From: Miscanthus floridulus
Lineage: Eukaryota > Streptophyta > Magnoliopsida > Poales > Poaceae
Reading direction: 5' to 3'
DNA length: 64,000 nt
Assembly (NCBI RefSeq): GCF_019320115.1
Contig: NC_089586.1
Coordinates: 3,062,804-3,126,803, forward strand
The translations under genes and the position numbers were made by a program. The notes below the pieces were generated by a model that was not told the origin of the DNA, did not search any database, and worked only from the letters and a program-made list of their open reading frames with translations. Below are positions 1 through 11,724 of the stretch, piece by piece (the first letter of the stretch is position 1; the number at the start of each line of letters is the position of its first letter).

Positions 1-1
1 C

Positions 2-1060
2 ATTGTTGGGTTACCCACTACCAAAAAGGGTTGTGATTCCATCTAGGTTATCGTAGATTGTCTAACCAAATCCGCTCACTTTATTCTGGTCAAGTCTACC
101 TATCACCCTCACGATTATGCTGAGATTTATTTTCAACAAGTGGTATGTCTCCATGGTGTACCCAAATCTATTATTTCAGATAGAGGACCGCAATTAACAC
201 CTCGCTTTTGGGAATGCTTACATCAGAATCTTGGCACTCATCTAATCCGCAGTTCTGCCTATCATCCGCAAACATCAGGACAGACTAAGCGTGTTAATCA
301 AATTCTTGAAGACATGCTTAGAGCTTGTCTTATCTCTTGCAAAGGCTCTTGGGAGGAATGGTTGCCTCTCGCTGAATTCTCTTATAACAACAGTTATCAA
401 GAGAGTATCAAAATGGCTCCTTTCGAAGCACTTTATGGCTGCAAGTGTAGAACTCCTTTGAACTGGGTGGAACCTAGAGAAAGAAGATTCTATGGTATTG
501 ATTTTGTAAAAGAAGCTGAAGAGCAAGTCCGAACTATACAGAAAAATATGACTACTGCTCAGGCTAGACAAAAGAGCTACGCTGATAAGAGAAGAAAACC
601 TATTGAGTTTGAAGTAGGTGACCATGTTTATCTGAAGGTATCCCCTATGAAAGGAGTAAAACATTTTGGAATCAAAAGGAAACTTGAGCCTCGATATGTT
701 GGACCTTACCGCATTATCAAGAAAAGTGGAAGAGTAGCCTATAAACTCGATCTACCATGAGAGATGGGAGCTATATTCCTGGTATTCCATGTGTCCCAGC
801 TGAAGAAGTGTCTCCGTATTCCCAAGGAAAGAATAGCAACAAGGAAAATCAACTTGAAATCTGATCTTTCTTATGAGGAGAAGCCCATGCAAGTTCTGGA
901 TACTCAAGAAAGAGTGACTCATAGGCAAGTAGTTAAGTTATACAAGGTAGTTTGGAGTAATCATAGTGATCGGGATGCAACATGGGAGCGGGAAGATTAT
1001 CTAAAGAAAAATTATCCGGCTTTCTATACTGATTGGTACACTTTCCAAATCTCAGGATAA
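2..1060 (+). pseudogene. Family A Ty3/gypsy (Tekay/Del-like) pol 3' end: integrase core and chromodomain
   Basis: This is the 3' part of a chromovirus polyprotein, which would integrate element cDNA and target chromatin. In one frame I read an integrase core start (VDCLTKSAHF), the second catalytic Asp in ISDRG, the YHPQTSGQT block, the C-terminal GDHVYLKVSP motif, then FHVSQLKK and a chromodomain-like end (NHSDRDATWERED). Two in-frame stops break it: a TAG near 44-46, where the family has Trp, and a TGA at 758-760. The glutamate that normally follows GQT (GQTERVN in relatives) is Lys here, which should kill the D,D,E triad. The 5' part lies outside the window. A polypurine tract and LTR follow directly, confirming orientation. 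The assignment to the Tekay/Del clade is from remembered family motifs; the breakage is seen directly. Confidence 0.9.
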
Positions 1061-1069
1061 GATTTTTCT

Positions 1070-1082
1070 AAGGGGGGAGGGC
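1070..1082 (+). other. Polypurine tract of family A element
   Basis: A purine run (AAGGGGGGAGGGC) sits immediately before the TGTAACACCC start of the LTR. This is the position at which plus-strand DNA synthesis is primed in LTR retrotransposons. Confidence 0.8.
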
Positions 1083-4000
1083 TGTAACACCCTAGGTGTT
1101 TGGCTTCCACAAAATTTCATTTCATTTCATAAACATATGCATCATCTATGTCATCATGCCATTATCACTGAAACATACATATGCAACATTCGCAAATTCT
1201 GTTTGTTTCATACTTGATTGCTTATGAATGGTAGTAGTGCAACATGTGAATGCAACATGAATTTCTCATACCTTGAAACATGGCAAGTTAAAATTGCAAC
1301 AAAAGGGATGAAACATGTGAAACATGGAATTATAACATTTGAGTGAATTGATTGTTTTGTTGTTTCATCACATGTGATCATTAGAAATTGGTATAGCACT
1401 TGGGTAAAGTGGTTGATTATGGTCTAATACACCTTAACTACACTTAGGGTAATTGTTGGGACATTGTTCTTGTGGATCAAAATGACAAAAATTCCCTCAA
1501 GTGGAGGTTTGACTTTGAATGAACCTTAGAGTGACTCTATTTGACTGATTAAAAAGTCCAACTTAGAGATCTTGCATGGCTGTGCACTCTTTACCAAAGT
1601 TGTAGCTAATTTATCAAGGAACAAAAGTTGTTTTATGATCAACTCATGAAAATGTGTGGAACAGCCTCAAATATGGCCCACAAGTCATTATTGATGGTGG
1701 ATTCAACACTTAAAAATATTTCTAAGTCCTAACGGCATTTTTAGTTTGATTGAGCCAACTTTGGCTTGATGTAACTTCTGATCCATGGCGAATTAGATGT
1801 TGGTCCTTGAAAAGAAGTTGTAGATGGATGGTAGGCCTACATTTTTCATGTACACAGTTTTTGCAATGGATCAATGGTTTAGCCATGTTGACACGTCGAA
1901 TTCATGCTGTCAGTCGTCGTCGTTGAACACTGAATCAAAAATTTCAGAAAACGGACAAAGCTCGCTGTGGCCGACCGGCGCAGGAGCTGATCACCGCATG
2001 GCGCGCATGCTCTGCCAACGTCTCCACGTCGCATGTCTGAGCTCCAGATGAAAGCTAGTGCCTGCCCGATCGAGTCATCTGCTCCATTTGCCTCTCTTTC
2101 GCCTCCACCGCGCGTAGCACCGAAGCCGCAGCCGCTCCTCCATTTCCGACCAAGCGTCGCCGTCACATTGCATGCTCGCCACTGCAAAAACATGTCGGCC
2201 ATCTTGCCCCTAGCTTTGCCGTGATCTCCTCTACCACCTCCACCTCTCAATCGGGTCGTTTGAGTCTTGGTAAGGGCGTATTCGCCATTTCTTCCACCGC
2301 CGCCATGGCGGGACCTCGTCGGAGTTGGCGCTCCACACAGCCAACTGCCACCACGGCCTTCCCATTCCCTCTATCCCTTGTGCTAGGTCCTGTGAACGCT
2401 GCTGATGCTCGTAGGGTCACCCACTAGAGCCGTGACGCCGTCGTCTCGCCGGAGCCGGCCAAGCCATGGCCATGCGCCGCCATGACTGCCGCCACCCCCT
2501 CTCACTACAGCAATAGCTTCAATAGATGGCACCATTAGATGTGCATGGATGAGGCAAACACTGTAGCACCGCTGGACTCGCCGGAGATGTCACCGGCGAC
2601 GAGTTGCGCCGTCGTCATCTTTCCCTCCCCTGTCTCTCTCGCTGACGTGCGGGGCCCCATTGTCAGTCGCTGATGTGAAGGCAGGAGCCTGCCTGGGCCG
2701 CGTCATGGCTGGGCTGCGCTTGCGCATGAGTTGTGGGCCGCCGTGTCCTTCGAGCCGGCCCAGCAGTAGGGTTAGGGTTTCAAATTTGTTTTGTTTATTC
2801 TTTTTCACAGATTTGTGTGCATGTTCAAAAATGTGTATCTCCTAGTTGGTAGATCCAATTGATGTGTTTCCAATTTTGTTGAGCTCCTGGTAATGTCTAG
2901 TTTTTATTTAAAATATAATTTATGCCATGTTCTGTTATGAAAAATGGAGTTGCTAATTATCTCTTTTAATCATGAAGGAAATAGGGGTAATTATATCTTT
3001 TTCTATGTAGCTCCAAATGGCATGAAATTTTATGGTGTACTGCTCATATCATGAATAGCTTATAGTTAAATTTTCATACATTTTGGACATTGTATGTAGG
3101 AGTTAGGAAATTCTCTTGTTTGCATGGATGGATCTTGTGTGAATTTTCATAATTTTTCTATAGATCCAGTAAAGGTAAAATTTGGTGAGTGCTATTCTTA
3201 TGCTAGAATGATGCTAGGAAAAATGTGAAATCTATTGCTTGACACTTGTCATTAGGTTTCCTAATTATGCTAGAAATAGCCCTGTCGTCTGTTATTTTAG
3301 ATACAGCAAGTTCTGCTTGACCAATTGCTTTGAAATATTTATGGTAGTCTATGTGAAGCATGGGATAGCTACTGTAATTTTTGTAGAATTTTCTGAACAG
3401 TTTTACTATATATTGCTTTAATCACCTAATTAACTAAATAAATTAGAAAAGGGCATTAAATAATTTATTTAGAAGTTGGCACTATACTTTCTGATGTTCC
3501 TCTGGTATGTGCAACAAGTTGGTAAACTTGGTTTGGTCCAATTATGCTTTTGCATCATCACTAAATAATTAATTTAGTAAAACCTATCATTTCTGGATAG
3601 ATTCTAGGTTTACTTGAATTCGATTTAGTTAACATAAGAATCATGCTTTGATGTTTATAAATGAATTGTAGAGAATTTCATAAGCTTTCCAGAATGTCCT
3701 CTTGCAAGTCATTTGAATTTATAGAACTCTGGTTGTGATTGAATTAAGGAACTACTCGTTTGCATGTAAAGCCTTAACTTTGATTTAAGTATGCCTTTAC
3801 TATTTCCTAAGCTTGTGGTAATGTTCCTAGGTGTTAGGCCTTTAACTGAAGATGAGCATCTTTATCTTAGGTTATGCAAGTTAGGTAAGTTGATCTCGTT
3901 CTTCAAATTAAGTTAGGTACATGTTTAAAGTGATTTGAATAGAGCTATTTTTAATCGGTAAACGAGTGTCCATTGATGTTTTCGTTATACACTTACTGTG

Positions 4001-5699
4001 ATTCATTCATCATGAGCATCATGTCATTCCTTATGCATCCATGATATTTATCTTTTGCATCGGCATGCAATAGGTGTACTGGAAGGTGTGACACTACTAG
4101 AATTCGAGGAACCGAGCGAGTAGCAGTAGCCGACACCGGAGGTTCAGGAGGTGCAGCCCTCGGGAGATGTGCCAGACGAGGTCACCGTTGAGTGCCCGGA
4201 TCACCGTCCGTGCAACTTTGTGAAAGGCAAGCCCCAGAGCATATTAAGCCTCCTAATTTCTGAAATATAGTTAAAGTATTATTACTACATATTGGATGCA
4301 AACATTTGCTGCATTGGTTATCCAATCCTTGTCTAGATATTGTTACCCTGAATCCTATGTAGCTCAGGTTCGTGTAGTGCTTAGCCCTGCTTAAACACGG
4401 TAGAAGTCAGGTGATTTCCTGTCACCTGCGAGATATAGGAATATATATATGGCACGGTTGGCTATATTTGCTATCATGGAAAAGAACCTGTCTTAATTTG
4501 AAATGAAGACCGGGCGGAGGCTTGCCGGTTTGCAGTGACTCCGTCTGTGTCGCTTAAGGACTGAATCTTGGAGCCTTTCCTGTTCATGTTGAACGCATGC
4601 CTCTCTCTTAGTTGGCCATGTCCAAAGACCGACCACAAAGCTGAGTAGCTCACATCAGGCCAGAAGTCGATAAGTATAAAGTACGCCTCGGAAGGGAGCC
4701 GTAGGCGTGAGTCCAAGGGTAGGTGATTTAAAAGTCCTGATCGTCCTGGCAGAAGGGTAATCTCTGAGAGCACTGGCACTGATCGAACCCGCAAATTTGG
4801 TTCCTGAGTTGTCCCAAAGGTGACCCATGGCTACCCTTGCAAAGTATGCTAGGGTGAGAGTTAGGAATACCCCCTCAGCTGAGTTGTAATTCGATTCAAG
4901 TCGCCATCTCTCCCGGTTAGTGAGAACTTGACAGGCTTATCTCCAAAGTAGATACACTAAATAACATAATGGTTCGGAAATGATGATATGATGATGACAA
5001 CCTTATTATACCTGCTATGGTTAATATTGTTTGCTCCTAATAAGTGAGTGCTCTAGTACAGGTGCAAATCTAGTGGACAGGTAAATGATGATAACTTGAT
5101 GCGAAGTTTAAATTGGTTACTATATCCATAAGCTCTTTTATGCAACTATGTCCAGCTAGCCCACCTCATAAGCCTTGCATGACCCTTGGTGTCTTTTATT
5201 TCTAGTTTTGACGGGTAAGTCTAGCTGTGTACCTTCTCGTACTCAGGGTTTATCTCCCACCTGTTGCAGATGACCAGTTCTACTTTGGTTGCTGCAAGTA
5301 TTGCCTTCTCCCGGCTGGGGATGAAGACTAGACCATTGGGCATGGTCTCTACTCGTTCTCGTACCTGATGATGCTTTTGTGGGACATGACTAAGATCTGG
5401 CAATGTATTTGAAACTATGCAGTTATGTACTAAACTATGTTGCTTCCGCAAACTTTGAACTTGGTTTGTAATATTTTATTTGACTCTGATGGATGTAATC
5501 CGAATGCTACTTGTGAAATGTTGTAACAAATGATGTGTTGTGTTGAATCACTACGGTCTTGGTTTGTATATCAAGTGTTGGTTGAAATACTTCATGATTT
5601 CTGGACTACCGGGATTATGGGAGCTTAAGTACAGGAATTTGATCACTTTGGTGATTGTTTTTGTACTTATGTTCTTATGATTTGGTCGGTTCTGTTACA
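1083..5699 (+). mobile_element. 3' LTR of family A Tekay-like element (about 4.6 kb)
   Basis: The repeat starts TGTAACACCC right after the polypurine tract and ends CTGTTACA, giving a TGTAACA/TGTTACA terminal inverted repeat. Directly at 5700 the reading frame of another element's RNase H begins, so this LTR marks the right edge of an insertion into that element. It is AT-rich with a GC-rich core at about 1900-2780. A second, inverted copy of the same family lies at 29453-34008: shared features are the end near CGGTTCTG, the GGCAAGCCCC motif and the overall layout. A decayed mini-ORF (TLLEF, then ECPDH) lies at about 4080-4230, just before GGCAAGCCCC at 4226. The left LTR and the target duplication are off-window, so a complete element cannot be shown. 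Confidence 0.85.
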
Positions 5700-7613
5700 T
5701 TTCTTACATCTGCTCCTATTCTTGCCCAATCAGATATTGACAGGCCATTTGATGTGTATTGTGATGCCTCAAGGACTAGACTAGGATGCGTGCTTATGCA
5801 GGATGGGCATGTGATAGCTTATACTTCACGCCAGCTGAAAAAGCACGAGGTGAACTATCCCACCCATGATTTAGAGTTGGCGGTTGTGGTGCACACTCTA
5901 AAAATTTGGAGGCATTATTTGTTGGGAAATAAAGTGCATATTTATATGGATCACAAGAGCCTCAAATATATTTTCACTTAGTTTGAGCTAAACATGAGGC
6001 AATGGAGATGGTTGAAGCTAATCAAGGATTATAATTTGTAGGTTCATTACCATCCTAGAAAAGCTAATGTGGTAGCTGATGCTTTGAGCCAGAAGTCATA
6101 TCAAGTTGAAGAAGCACCTATGTCTCTCAACCATGCTGAGGTGCTAGCCCATATTGCTCTAGTCTCGGATTTACTTGAGCAACTTATTATAGAGCAAAGG
6201 CAAGATGTTTCAGAAATCCCACATATCAAGGGGTTAATTGCCGAAGGGCGTGGTCCACATTTTAGTATTGATGATCAAGGTGTAGTGCGGTTCAAGAACA
6301 GATTCGTTGTTCCCTCAAGTGATGAGCTTAGGAGAAAATTTTTTGATGAAGCTCACCACTCCAAGTTGTCCATCCATCCAGGAAGTAACAAGATGTACCA
6401 TGATTTGCGCCACTTGTATTGGTGGTTAAATATGAAGTGGGATATCACCAAGTACGTCATGGAATGCAACACTTGTGGAAGAGTTAATGCAGACCATATG
6501 CGTACACTAGGATTTTTGTAGCCCTTGCATATCCCTGTTTGGAAATAGGAGGATATTTCCATGGACTTTGTTGTAGGTTTACCCCACACATCAAAGGGGT
6601 ATGACTCTATTTGGGTCATTATGGATTGCCTTACCAAGTCCACTCATTTCCTTCCAGTGGATACAAGGTATTCAGCCAAGAAGAATGTCATGTTGTATTT
6701 TGACCGGATTGGGACCCTGCATGGAGTTCCTCTTACTATTGTATCTGATAGAGGGTCAGACTTTGTCTCTCATTTCTAGGAGCAACTTTAGCAATGTCTT
6801 GGTACTAGTCTCCTTAGAAGTTTAGCTTATCATCCACAAATTGACGGCCAAACAGAAATGGTAAACCAGGTACTTGAGGATATGTTGAGAGCTTGTGCCA
6901 TTTATTTTCCTGAAAAGTGGGACGAATGCTTGACTCTAGCTGAGTTTTGTTATAACAATAGCTATCAAGAAAGCATTCATATGGCACCTTTTGAGGCCCT
7001 GTATGGCAAGAAATGTAGAACACCTCTTAACTAGGTTGAGGTGGGTGATCATGGATATTTTGGGCCTGATTTTATAAAATAAGCTCGAGAGCAAGTCAGT
7101 ATTATTAAGAGCCATTTGAAGGCAGCTCAAAGCCATCAGAAAACTTATGTGGACAAGCAAAGAAGGCCCTTACAATTTGAAGTTGGTGATCATGTGTATC
7201 TCAAAGTGTCACCCATGAGAGGGGTGCATCGCTTTGGTGTCCGAGGAAAGCTAGCCCCTCGCTATGTTGGACTTTACAAGATTTTGGCCCGATGTGGTTC
7301 TCCTGCCTACCGTATCTAGCACCCGAATATTTTGTCAGCAGTGCATAATATCTTCCATGTTTCCTAGTTAAAGAAATGTTTGCGAGTCCTCGATGAAGCT
7401 ATGGAAATTGAGGGACTTGCCCTCTAGCCTGACTTGTCTTATATTGGGCACCCTGTTAAGATCTTAGATGAAAAAGAAAGAGTTACCAGAAACAATGTGG
7501 TGAAGTTTTATAAAATTCAGTGGCAAAATCACTCGGAGGATGAAGAAACATGGGAGCAAGAAAGCTATATCTTGAAGCATTATCACCACCTTCTTTCTAG
7601 TTCACCGAGGTAA
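5700..7613 (+). pseudogene. Family B Tekay-like pol remnant: RNase H, integrase, chromodomain
   Basis: The frame opens inside RNase H ([33 protein letters not shown]), continues through the integrase zinc-binding region (Hx4H near HHSKLSIHPG, then CNTC), the core (MDFVVGLP, MDCLTKSTHF, SDRG, GQTEMVNQ with the catalytic Glu kept), GDHVYLKVSP, and ends in a chromodomain-like block (NHSEDEETWEQE). At least eleven in-frame stops interrupt it, at 5979, 6039, 6519, about 6546, 6777, about 6789, 7033, 7078, 7317, about 7364 and about 7424. All but one are TAG at positions where relatives have Gln or Trp. The upstream pol and gag were displaced by insertion of the family A element, whose LTR abuts at 5699. 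Dead. Confidence 0.9.
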
Positions 7614-7688
7614 TTGTTTAAATCAGAATTTAATTCTTATCTCTTTTCCCACACTAGGCACATGAAATCTCAGGACGAGATTTTGTTT

Positions 7689-7702
7689 AAGGGGGGTAGA
7701 TT
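7689..7702 (+). other. Polypurine tract of family B element
   Basis: The purine-rich run AAGGGGGGTAGA precedes the TGTAACACCC LTR start by a base or two, at the same place as in the family A element. Confidence 0.75.
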
Positions 7703-10700
7703 TGTAACACCCTTGGTGTTACACCGTAAATAATTTACTAAAACATGTCATGAGCATCATGTTTATGTGTTAATGCAAGTGATAAAGTGTGTAGATCAAT
7801 TTCTGTAACTCGAAACGACTAACTAAAATGCGGAGCGAAAGTTGATTCGATAGTCATGTTATATTACTTAGGGTTTAAAACCATTTTTATTAAGCAAAAA
7901 TGCTATAGAACATGTGTGTGATACTTAAATAAAGTTTGAAGTATAAACTTTGTAGATGATAGTGAAATACTTGCGGTCAAAAAATGATATTACTAGCTAA
8001 TATTTCCACTAGCTTAGAAATCGTAAATGGAAATCAAATTAAGCTCTAAAACTTAGAAATTTTCAAGTCTACCGACTGCTAGACATTGCTATGTTTAGCA
8101 ATTTATTGTGAGAGATTGGGTTAATGAGTAGGATAGTATTAAGGCTTGTTTTAGTAGCCTAATATACCCTCTAAGGTATAGCAAAAGTGGTTTAGTGTTG
8201 GATCAACGGTTTAAACTTCTCGAACACTTTACAACCCATGCATAACATGAACTCAGGTCTTCTTATGTTGGGTGCGGTCACTAGGCCGTCCTGCCCTGAC
8301 GTTGCGGCATCGGTGCACCGGGCGCGCGCGCACATGCGCACGTGGCCACGCTGGCCGATTGCTGCTGTCGCAGCCTGGCCATGGGGGGCACGCTGCTAGC
8401 CGCCAACCACGAGCCACCATGCCCTCTACTCACCTACGCCTGGCCATCCTGCCACCATGCTACGTTGTTGTTGCACTGCCTAGTCTCGGCCGAGGCCAGC
8501 CACAGCGAGCCACTGGCCCTGCGCCTTGCTGCTCTGCCTCGCACTGCCATTTTGGGTGCCACCGTGGCCGCGTTGCGCTACTGTCGCATCCACACTATCG
8601 TCACTACTCACATCACGATGCTGCTGTCACATCATTATCACATCTGTGCTGATCCACTACACCTCTACGCTGTTGCTAGCCCTATACGTGTCGCCTCTGC
8701 CGCGCACACGTGGGAGAGCCGCCATCGCCACACCATTTATGGCATTGCGGCGCACAGGCCACGTCGGTTGGACGTGCGCATGTGTTGTCCGTAGCACCGA
8801 CACGTGGGCCTCCCATGCTTGCTGCTTGCGTCCTAGCAAGGCGTGGACGAGCTGAGCCCACCTGCCACACCGTCTCTCTCTTTCCCTCTTTCTCTCTCTA
8901 TTTTCCGCTGCCATCATGTTGTGTCATGGTGAAGCCAAAGAGCGAGCACCTCTCATCAATTCCTAATGCTCATGTATCTGCCTTTACACCCCCTCTCTAA
9001 CCGACCCCACCTCACCTTGACTCATGTCATGTTGAGCTCCAATTTTGGAGCTTTGTCCGTTGCCATGCCGTTAAGGCCCGTCTTCGCCAATGTCATGGCC
9101 AGTCTCCACCACTTCATCCTGCGCCAATTCCTTTACACTGCTAGCTAGCCTTGGCTCCCTCTTCATCATGCACATGCTAGTCACATCTCTAGTGCCACCT
9201 CCTCGCCGCTAATGTGGCCATGCCTTTGCGGTCCACCGTTCACCTCGCAGCACGCACATGGCCAGCCTTGCTCGGGTCGTCTCTGGCCAAGCTGGGTTCT
9301 GGGCAAGGTCACTGGTGAGTGGTTGTTGCTCACCCTAAACCCCTACCACCTTGTTGTTGCTGCGACTCACCTAAACGCCATCGCCATTGCTGTAGGGTGC
9401 CCATCATCATGGAGAGGTCCCTCTGTGGCGTCCTGGCTCGTGCAACTATCACCCATCGTCTCGCGTAGAACTATAGGTGAGCGTCGGCCTCATAGATAGG
9501 TCAGCGAGGGTCCCGTGTGGCTGGTGTAAGCACTAGTGCCACCGCTCGCCATGCTAGAGCATGCGGGGATGGCCAAGGACCTTGCCGTTGTAAAGAGGAG
9601 AAAGATCCGAGTGTTTCGTTGCAAAGTCATTGCCTATAGAAATAGTAACGTGAACTGCGGGTTGTTTTTCTCATAGTCCAGGGGCGTTTTTGCAAGAGTA
9701 CCATCGCGCGTGGGATTCCTCGCTCTGGTCCACCTCCATGCATGGGCCGCACCTCACCTATGGGCCTATGGGCCGCCATGCGCTCACGCGTGCGTGCGCA
9801 TTGCGCCGCGTGGGCCACGTTGGCCAAATTGAGTTTATCTTTTTCATGGAGAATAGAAATAACTTTTCATTTTAATTCTAAGCTAAATTTTGGTAAATCA
9901 TATAAAATCATGTAGGTATCCAAAAATTGTGAAACTAATTTTGTTAGTTTCTAAAATTGTGCTCTATTTGTTGGTGTATTTAGTTCATATATATATATAT
10001 GTTGACGCCAGGAAGTATTAAGTCATTTGAGAGTGCTTAATATTATTAGGATAAATATTGTAGGAATTTTTATGGCAATATGGTGATAGCTGTAGCTTTG
10101 AAAATTTTATAGTAGCTTCATGGTATTATTATGTGCTCACTAGAATTTTTGTAGCTTTAGAATTGACTTAACATAAGGGTAGTTAAATGCTCTTTGTTTC
10201 AAATATACATTAAATCATTAGTAGAAATAAAGATATATCCTTCATTTATAAAGCTAGGTGTTTGTTAGTTGAACCCAACACTTTACTTGATGAAGATGAT
10301 AGTTAGCTTAGTCTCTTAGTCATTAGAGCTAGCTTAGTAGTTTACCATGTGTATTCTTAATTTAGGAGCTACTGTTGCTAAAATACTAAGTGTTGCATCA
10401 TCATCGCATGCATATAGAGAATGAGTTGGCAGAGATCATGACCATCAGAGACCATGAGTTCGAGGAGGTGATCAAGGAGTATGAGGAGGAGATTCTCGTG
10501 TAGGAGGAGGTCCTAGAGCTACCACTGACTGATTGAGCTAACACCACGCTAGCCTAAGGCAAGCCCTGGTGCATAACCCTTATTTTGAATAATCACTGGA
10601 CGTATATATGTGATGTTCATTTACGTTACATGATTTATATTGAAACTACATGCATAGATAACATACCTACCTATGAGTCCTACTAGCATAGGTCGAGTAG

Positions 10701-11724
10701 CTGCTATGCTTAGGCTATCGATAGCATGAGTAACCTATTATTACTCATAATAGGTGATTATTATTATCACTCTCATGATAAAATGGTGAAAGGAAATGGA
10801 GACTAGGCAAGGATATGGTATGGATATTGGAGGGTGTAAGAGGTTGTGTCCCATGGCTAATGGGGCATAGCTTGGTTACACTGTCTAAGCATCACACTGA
10901 GTTTGGGACTCAGGTGTGGGGGCTTGGAGTCCAAGTTTGGACGGGGACCTGGACCCCTTGATAGGAGAGTGGTGGGTTGGTCCTGCTTGTGCCTGGGGTA
11001 CAAGCGGGGTGTGTGTTTTGGGGTACCCTACCGGGCTACATTGGTTTGCTAATCACCGTGAAATACGGTATGACTTGTCTAGGATCTAGCACCATAGTAG
11101 GAACTGAAAGATGAAAGGTGGTGAAATGGATATGATTGCTCAACTCTTGCTTGAAAGTAGAATAGGTGCTTACATAGAATGGTTAGCTAATGAACTAATC
11201 ATGACTGCTAAAAAAACATACATAAGGATTCACTACTAGTGTTGCTTTTTTTAAAAAAGGAAACCTAGAAAACCATAAAGCTTATCATATCCTTTGGAGT
11301 TGAGAAATTATTCCCACTAGTCAGGTAAGTCTTGCGAGTACATTGTGTACTAATGGTTTATTTACCCCTATTGTAGATGCAGCTTGAGGAGTAGCTGTTG
11401 TGTGGAGGATTCATCATGGTGGGCATAGACGGATCCTTGTATCTTATCGTTAGATGTTTATTGTAATTCCACTGTTTAAATTCCACACTCTGAACTTGGT
11501 ATTGTAATAATGTATTTCCAAGAACTCTTGTTGTATGAAATGGACTAAGAATTGTAAAATCGTTCTCATTATTGGATCCTGGAGGAAAAAACATGGATTG
11601 TTTGAGTTCTCCCTTAGGGGTGTGCTCAACGAACCGTTCGATATAGTTTGCTTTCGAGGTGTTTAGTGTCTGGTGGAAGATGAGCACCTCCGAAGGCTGT
11701 CTTATTTTGGGCAGTTCTGCCACA
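7703..11724 (+). mobile_element. 3' LTR of family B Tekay-like element (about 4.0 kb)
   Basis: It begins TGTAACACCC after the family B polypurine tract and ends TCTGCCACA at 11724, where Tat-type pol sequence on the opposite strand begins. It matches the solo LTR at 13660-16785 at both ends: the CATGTCATGAGCATCATG stretch near the start, and the TCTGGTGGAAGATGAGCACC stretch near the end. It is about 900 bp longer because the GC-rich core (about 8270-9830) is longer than its counterpart at 14225-14730. Many open frames in that core are compositional and are not annotated as genes. It contains a conserved acidic mini-ORF at 10408-10503. Confidence 0.85.
10408..10503 (+). CDS. Conserved acidic mini-ORF inside family B LTR (31 aa)
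   Basis: An ATG opens a 31-codon frame that starts MHIENELAEIM, contains EEVIKEYEEEILV and ends at TAG 10501-10503. The solo LTR of the same family carries the same frame at 15295-15420, where it runs ten codons further to a TGA. About 50 bases downstream both copies have an AAGGCAAGCCCTGGTGCATA block. No function is known to me. It could be a leader or upstream ORF of the element transcript, an in-LTR remnant of gag, or a chance frame. Conservation of start and frame between two diverged LTR copies is what supports it. Confidence 0.4.
   Translation: MHIENELAEIMTIRDHEFEEVIKEYEEEILV

Noticed and set aside
8272..9499. Several 60-150 aa frames in the GC-rich LTR core
   Set aside because: Overlapping frames on both strands with low-complexity composition inside an LTR; not conserved in the sister LTR at 14225-14730.
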